Shown here piece after piece: positions 39,431-40,840 of a DNA stretch of 40,840 nt. Made by a program: the position numbers and the translations under genes. The notes under the pieces were generated by a model. It was not told where the DNA came from. It did no database searches and saw only the letters and a program-made list of their open reading frames with translations. Source of the stretch: a virus; IMG/VR virus record IMGVR_UViG_3300020408_000012, positions 1-40,840 of that record; one strand, given 5' to 3'. The first letter of the stretch is position 1; every line of letters starts with the position of its first letter.

Positions 39431-40230
39431 TCCTTATAACTCCAAAAATTTTTTTGAATTCCTTTTTCTATAGTAGCTAATATTGCTTCTTCTATAGCAG
39501 ACTGCAATGCTATCGTAACGCTTTCATTTTCTACATCGCCATTTTCTATTTCTATTAGCTCTGTTCTATTTTCTATAAATCTAAATCCATCTTGATTTGT
39601 GCCAACACTTAAAATGCTTTTTGTAATTGAAACTTCTATTAATACTCTACCTGTTAATACAGATACAGTTCTTAAAGATAAAGTCACAGTATCTTGTTTA
39701 TATTCTTTAGAAGCACCTATACCTAATAATCTTGCACCTCTACCACCGCTCCTAGTATTAGTCTCATAGCCTATTATTGCACCTTCCATTATCAAACCTG
39801 CAAACATTAAAGGCTTAAGCTTTTGTGGGTCATCAAAAGATTCTCTTGTGCTTCTTATAAGCTGTCTTTCTTTTGTAAGGTTATCTAATCCTACTCTTTC
39901 TACTACTTCAAAAAACTCTCCACCTGAAACTTCCTTTAATGTTTTTATAAGTAAAACATAAGGTGCTTGTGTGACTGCTGTGCTAAATGTTGCAAAACTA
40001 TTATTGCTTCTCCTTTGTCCAGTTTGGTCTGTAAATGAAGTTGGATATACAGCTACTATAGGTTTTTTTTCTGCAGGTGGTGTTTCAGTTATAGCTTTAT
40101 TTATTACTCCAACTCTTTCAGGATACTTAGAAATCTCTTGATTAGGCAAAGCATCATCATAAAAAACAGTACAACTAGAAAGTAAAACTATTGAGAGGAA
40201 AAGTAATAACTGTCTGTTTGTTATCTTCAT
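39427..40230 (-). CDS. csgG: CsgG-like outer-membrane curli secretion lipoprotein
   Basis: 267 aa, close to bacterial CsgG. Lipoprotein signal LLLFLSIVLLSSC with Cys20. The domain runs from KKPIVAVYPTSFTDQTGQRR through NSFATFSTAVTQAPYVLLIK, EVVERVGLDNLTKERQLIR and GLIMEGAIIGYETNTRSGG to LLGIGASKEYKQDTVTLSLR, all familiar CsgG blocks. CsgG forms a nonameric pore for unfolded curlin. ATGA overlap with the curlin gene; overlaps csgF by 56 nt. Confidence 0.93.
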   Translation of the reverse strand: MKITNRQLLLFLSIVLLSSCTVFYDDALPNQEISKYPERVGVINKAITETPPAEKKPIVAVYPTSFTDQTGQRRSNNSFATFSTAVTQAPYVLLIKTLKEVSGGEFFEVVERVGLDNLTKERQLIRSTRESFDDPQKLKPLMFAGLIMEGAIIGYETNTRSGGRGARLLGIGASKEYKQDTVTLSLRTVSVLTGRVLIEVSITKSILSVGTNQDGFRFIENRTELIEIENGDVENESVTIALQSAIEEAILATIEKGIQKNFWSYKE

Positions 40231-40717
40231 TCGTGACTGTCAATGTAATGTTTGTAGTATCTACTTTATAATCAATAGTGTTCCCCTCTAACTCTATTGT
40301 TCCATTATCTTGTGGAGTCTCTCCAAATAATTTTTCTACAAGTTGTTGCGAAAGTTTGGCATAAACTCTAGTTTCAAAGTTTCTTATAAATCTAGCTGTA
40401 GTAGTATTTTGTTCGTCTCTTTCTGCTTGCTCTACTAAAGCTTCTATTTCTTCTTGTATAGTTTTATATCTAGTATGTTCTTGATTTTCTATTGTTAAAT
40501 AATGTTGAGATGTATTGACTCCTGAAAAACTAGGAGACTTAAACTTAAAAGTCATTTCACTAGCTAGTGCAAGATTTACACAAAAAGCTATAGCAATAAA
40601 CAATCCAACATACATACAAATAATTAAAGCTAAATCTTTTTGCTCTGCTCTTTTTCTGGCAGCTACTTCTGCATTAGATGGTCTGCCTCTTTTTCTTTTA
40701 ATCTTTTCTTTGGTCAT
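40175..40717 (-). CDS. csgF: CsgF-like curli assembly factor with basic N-terminal extension
   Basis: 180 aa. Mature part starts SEMTFKFKSPSFSGVNTSQH, which matches the CsgF N-terminus (GTMTFQF-NPNFGG type) that inserts into the CsgG pore, then helices and a final beta part (YKVDTTNITLTVTNEDNKQT). A hydrophobic segment (ICMYVGLFIAIAFCVNLALA) acts as signal or anchor. The first ~28 residues are very basic (KIKRKRGRPSNAEVAARKRA), unusual for CsgF; a start at 40615 would remove them, but no ribosome binding site is seen there. CsgF couples the pore to the nucleator. Confidence 0.82.
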   Translation of the reverse strand: MTKEKIKRKRGRPSNAEVAARKRAEQKDLALIICMYVGLFIAIAFCVNLALASEMTFKFKSPSFSGVNTSQHYLTIENQEHTRYKTIQEEIEALVEQAERDEQNTTTARFIRNFETRVYAKLSQQLVEKLFGETPQDNGTIELEGNTIDYKVDTTNITLTVTNEDNKQTVITFPLNSFTF

Positions 40718-40840
40718 CTCTTTCTGCCTTTGCTATTTTATCTTTCTGTACTAATTGTGGTACACCTAACATTGTTTTTAATAATGTATCTTGTCTTATT
40801 ATTTCATTATCTACACTTCTTACTCGGTCTATAAGTGATA
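40698..40840 (-). CDS. Unknown protein, C-terminal fragment at right edge
   Basis: Open frame entering from the right edge and ending at TAA 40698-40700, overlapping csgF by 20 nt. The visible ~46 residues include LLKTMLGVPQLVQKDKIAKA and end ERDDQRKD. Charged and helical, not recognisable. It is consistent with the gap-free overlapping style of this operon. Confidence 0.5.
   Translation of the reverse strand, partial: SLIDRVRSVDNEIIRQDTLLKTMLGVPQLVQKDKIAKAERDDQRKD

Noticed and set aside
1-40840. Lysogeny genes (integrase, excisionase, attachment site)
   Set aside because: No recombinase motif seen; the only regulator is the ribbon-helix-helix protein. A lytic lifestyle is more likely, though off-window genes cannot be excluded.

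Overview
The window looks like most of the genome of a tailed, probably podovirus-type, bacteriophage from an AT-rich marine bacterium. It carries small and large terminase, a portal, a T7-gp4-like primase-helicase, recombination nucleases, a run of internal-virion and tail proteins, and a lysis cassette. Canonical sigma70-like promoters and strong GGAGGTGC ribosome binding sites point to a bacterial host. AT-rich composition and Gly-rich virion motifs (such as GGLVGYATG) resemble uncultured marine (pelagiphage-like) phages; this host call is inference. No integrase, tRNA, DNA polymerase or major capsid gene is visible. The order suggests a circularly permuted contig: head genes after the portal probably lie off the left edge and connect to the right edge.

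Layout. 1-3836 (minus): portal (partial), TerL, TerS. TerS is bracketed by perfect 17-bp dyads and lies next to four G7 tracts, a candidate packaging or regulatory site. 3857-10589 (plus): a block of nine genes opening with a sigma70 promoter and a ~430-nt structured leader. It encodes a MoxR-type AAA+ ATPase, a helical partner, a metallopeptidase-like/VWA protein, a putative ADP-ribosyltransferase-like protein and small unknowns. 10590-10984: an intergenic control region with two DnaA-box matches, a strong promoter, a ~98-nt RNA with its own terminator, and a hairpin. 10985-11644 (plus): a small unknown and a ribbon-helix-helix regulator. 11586-14210 (minus): primase-helicase and two unknowns. 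14312-20527 (plus): recombination module (PD-(D/E)XK nuclease, DUF1071/Rad52-like annealing protein, SSB-like protein, HNH nuclease, Holliday-resolvase-like nuclease) plus small unknowns. 20773-40840 (minus): a 2733-residue polyvalent virion protein, internal virion and tail proteins, lysozyme, overlapping i-spanin/o-spanin, a small lipoprotein, and a curli-like cassette (FecR-domain protein, curlin-repeat protein, CsgG, CsgF).

The most striking content is RNA-level. Four hammerhead ribozymes sit in the 5' leaders of the early block, before the 38-aa gene, the MoxR gene, its helical partner and the 103-aa gene. Each is preceded by a strong hairpin and followed by the same CTTTTAACTTT box and GGAGGTGCA ribosome binding site. 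A compact RNA downstream (about 10748-10845) presents CACCUCC in a hairpin loop beside GAAAGUUAAAAG, so it is complementary to both conserved elements of all four leaders. Together these suggest self-cleaving, individually processed early mRNAs under control of one trans-acting antisense RNA. In addition, about 17 copies of a quasi-palindrome (core AATATTACYRGTAATATT) are scattered mainly over the early half, inside and between genes: a dispersed binding-site system, possibly read by the ribbon-helix-helix protein. The phage-borne curli secretion cassette is a further accessory system.

All assignments come from reading the sequence and translations; no database or folding software was run.
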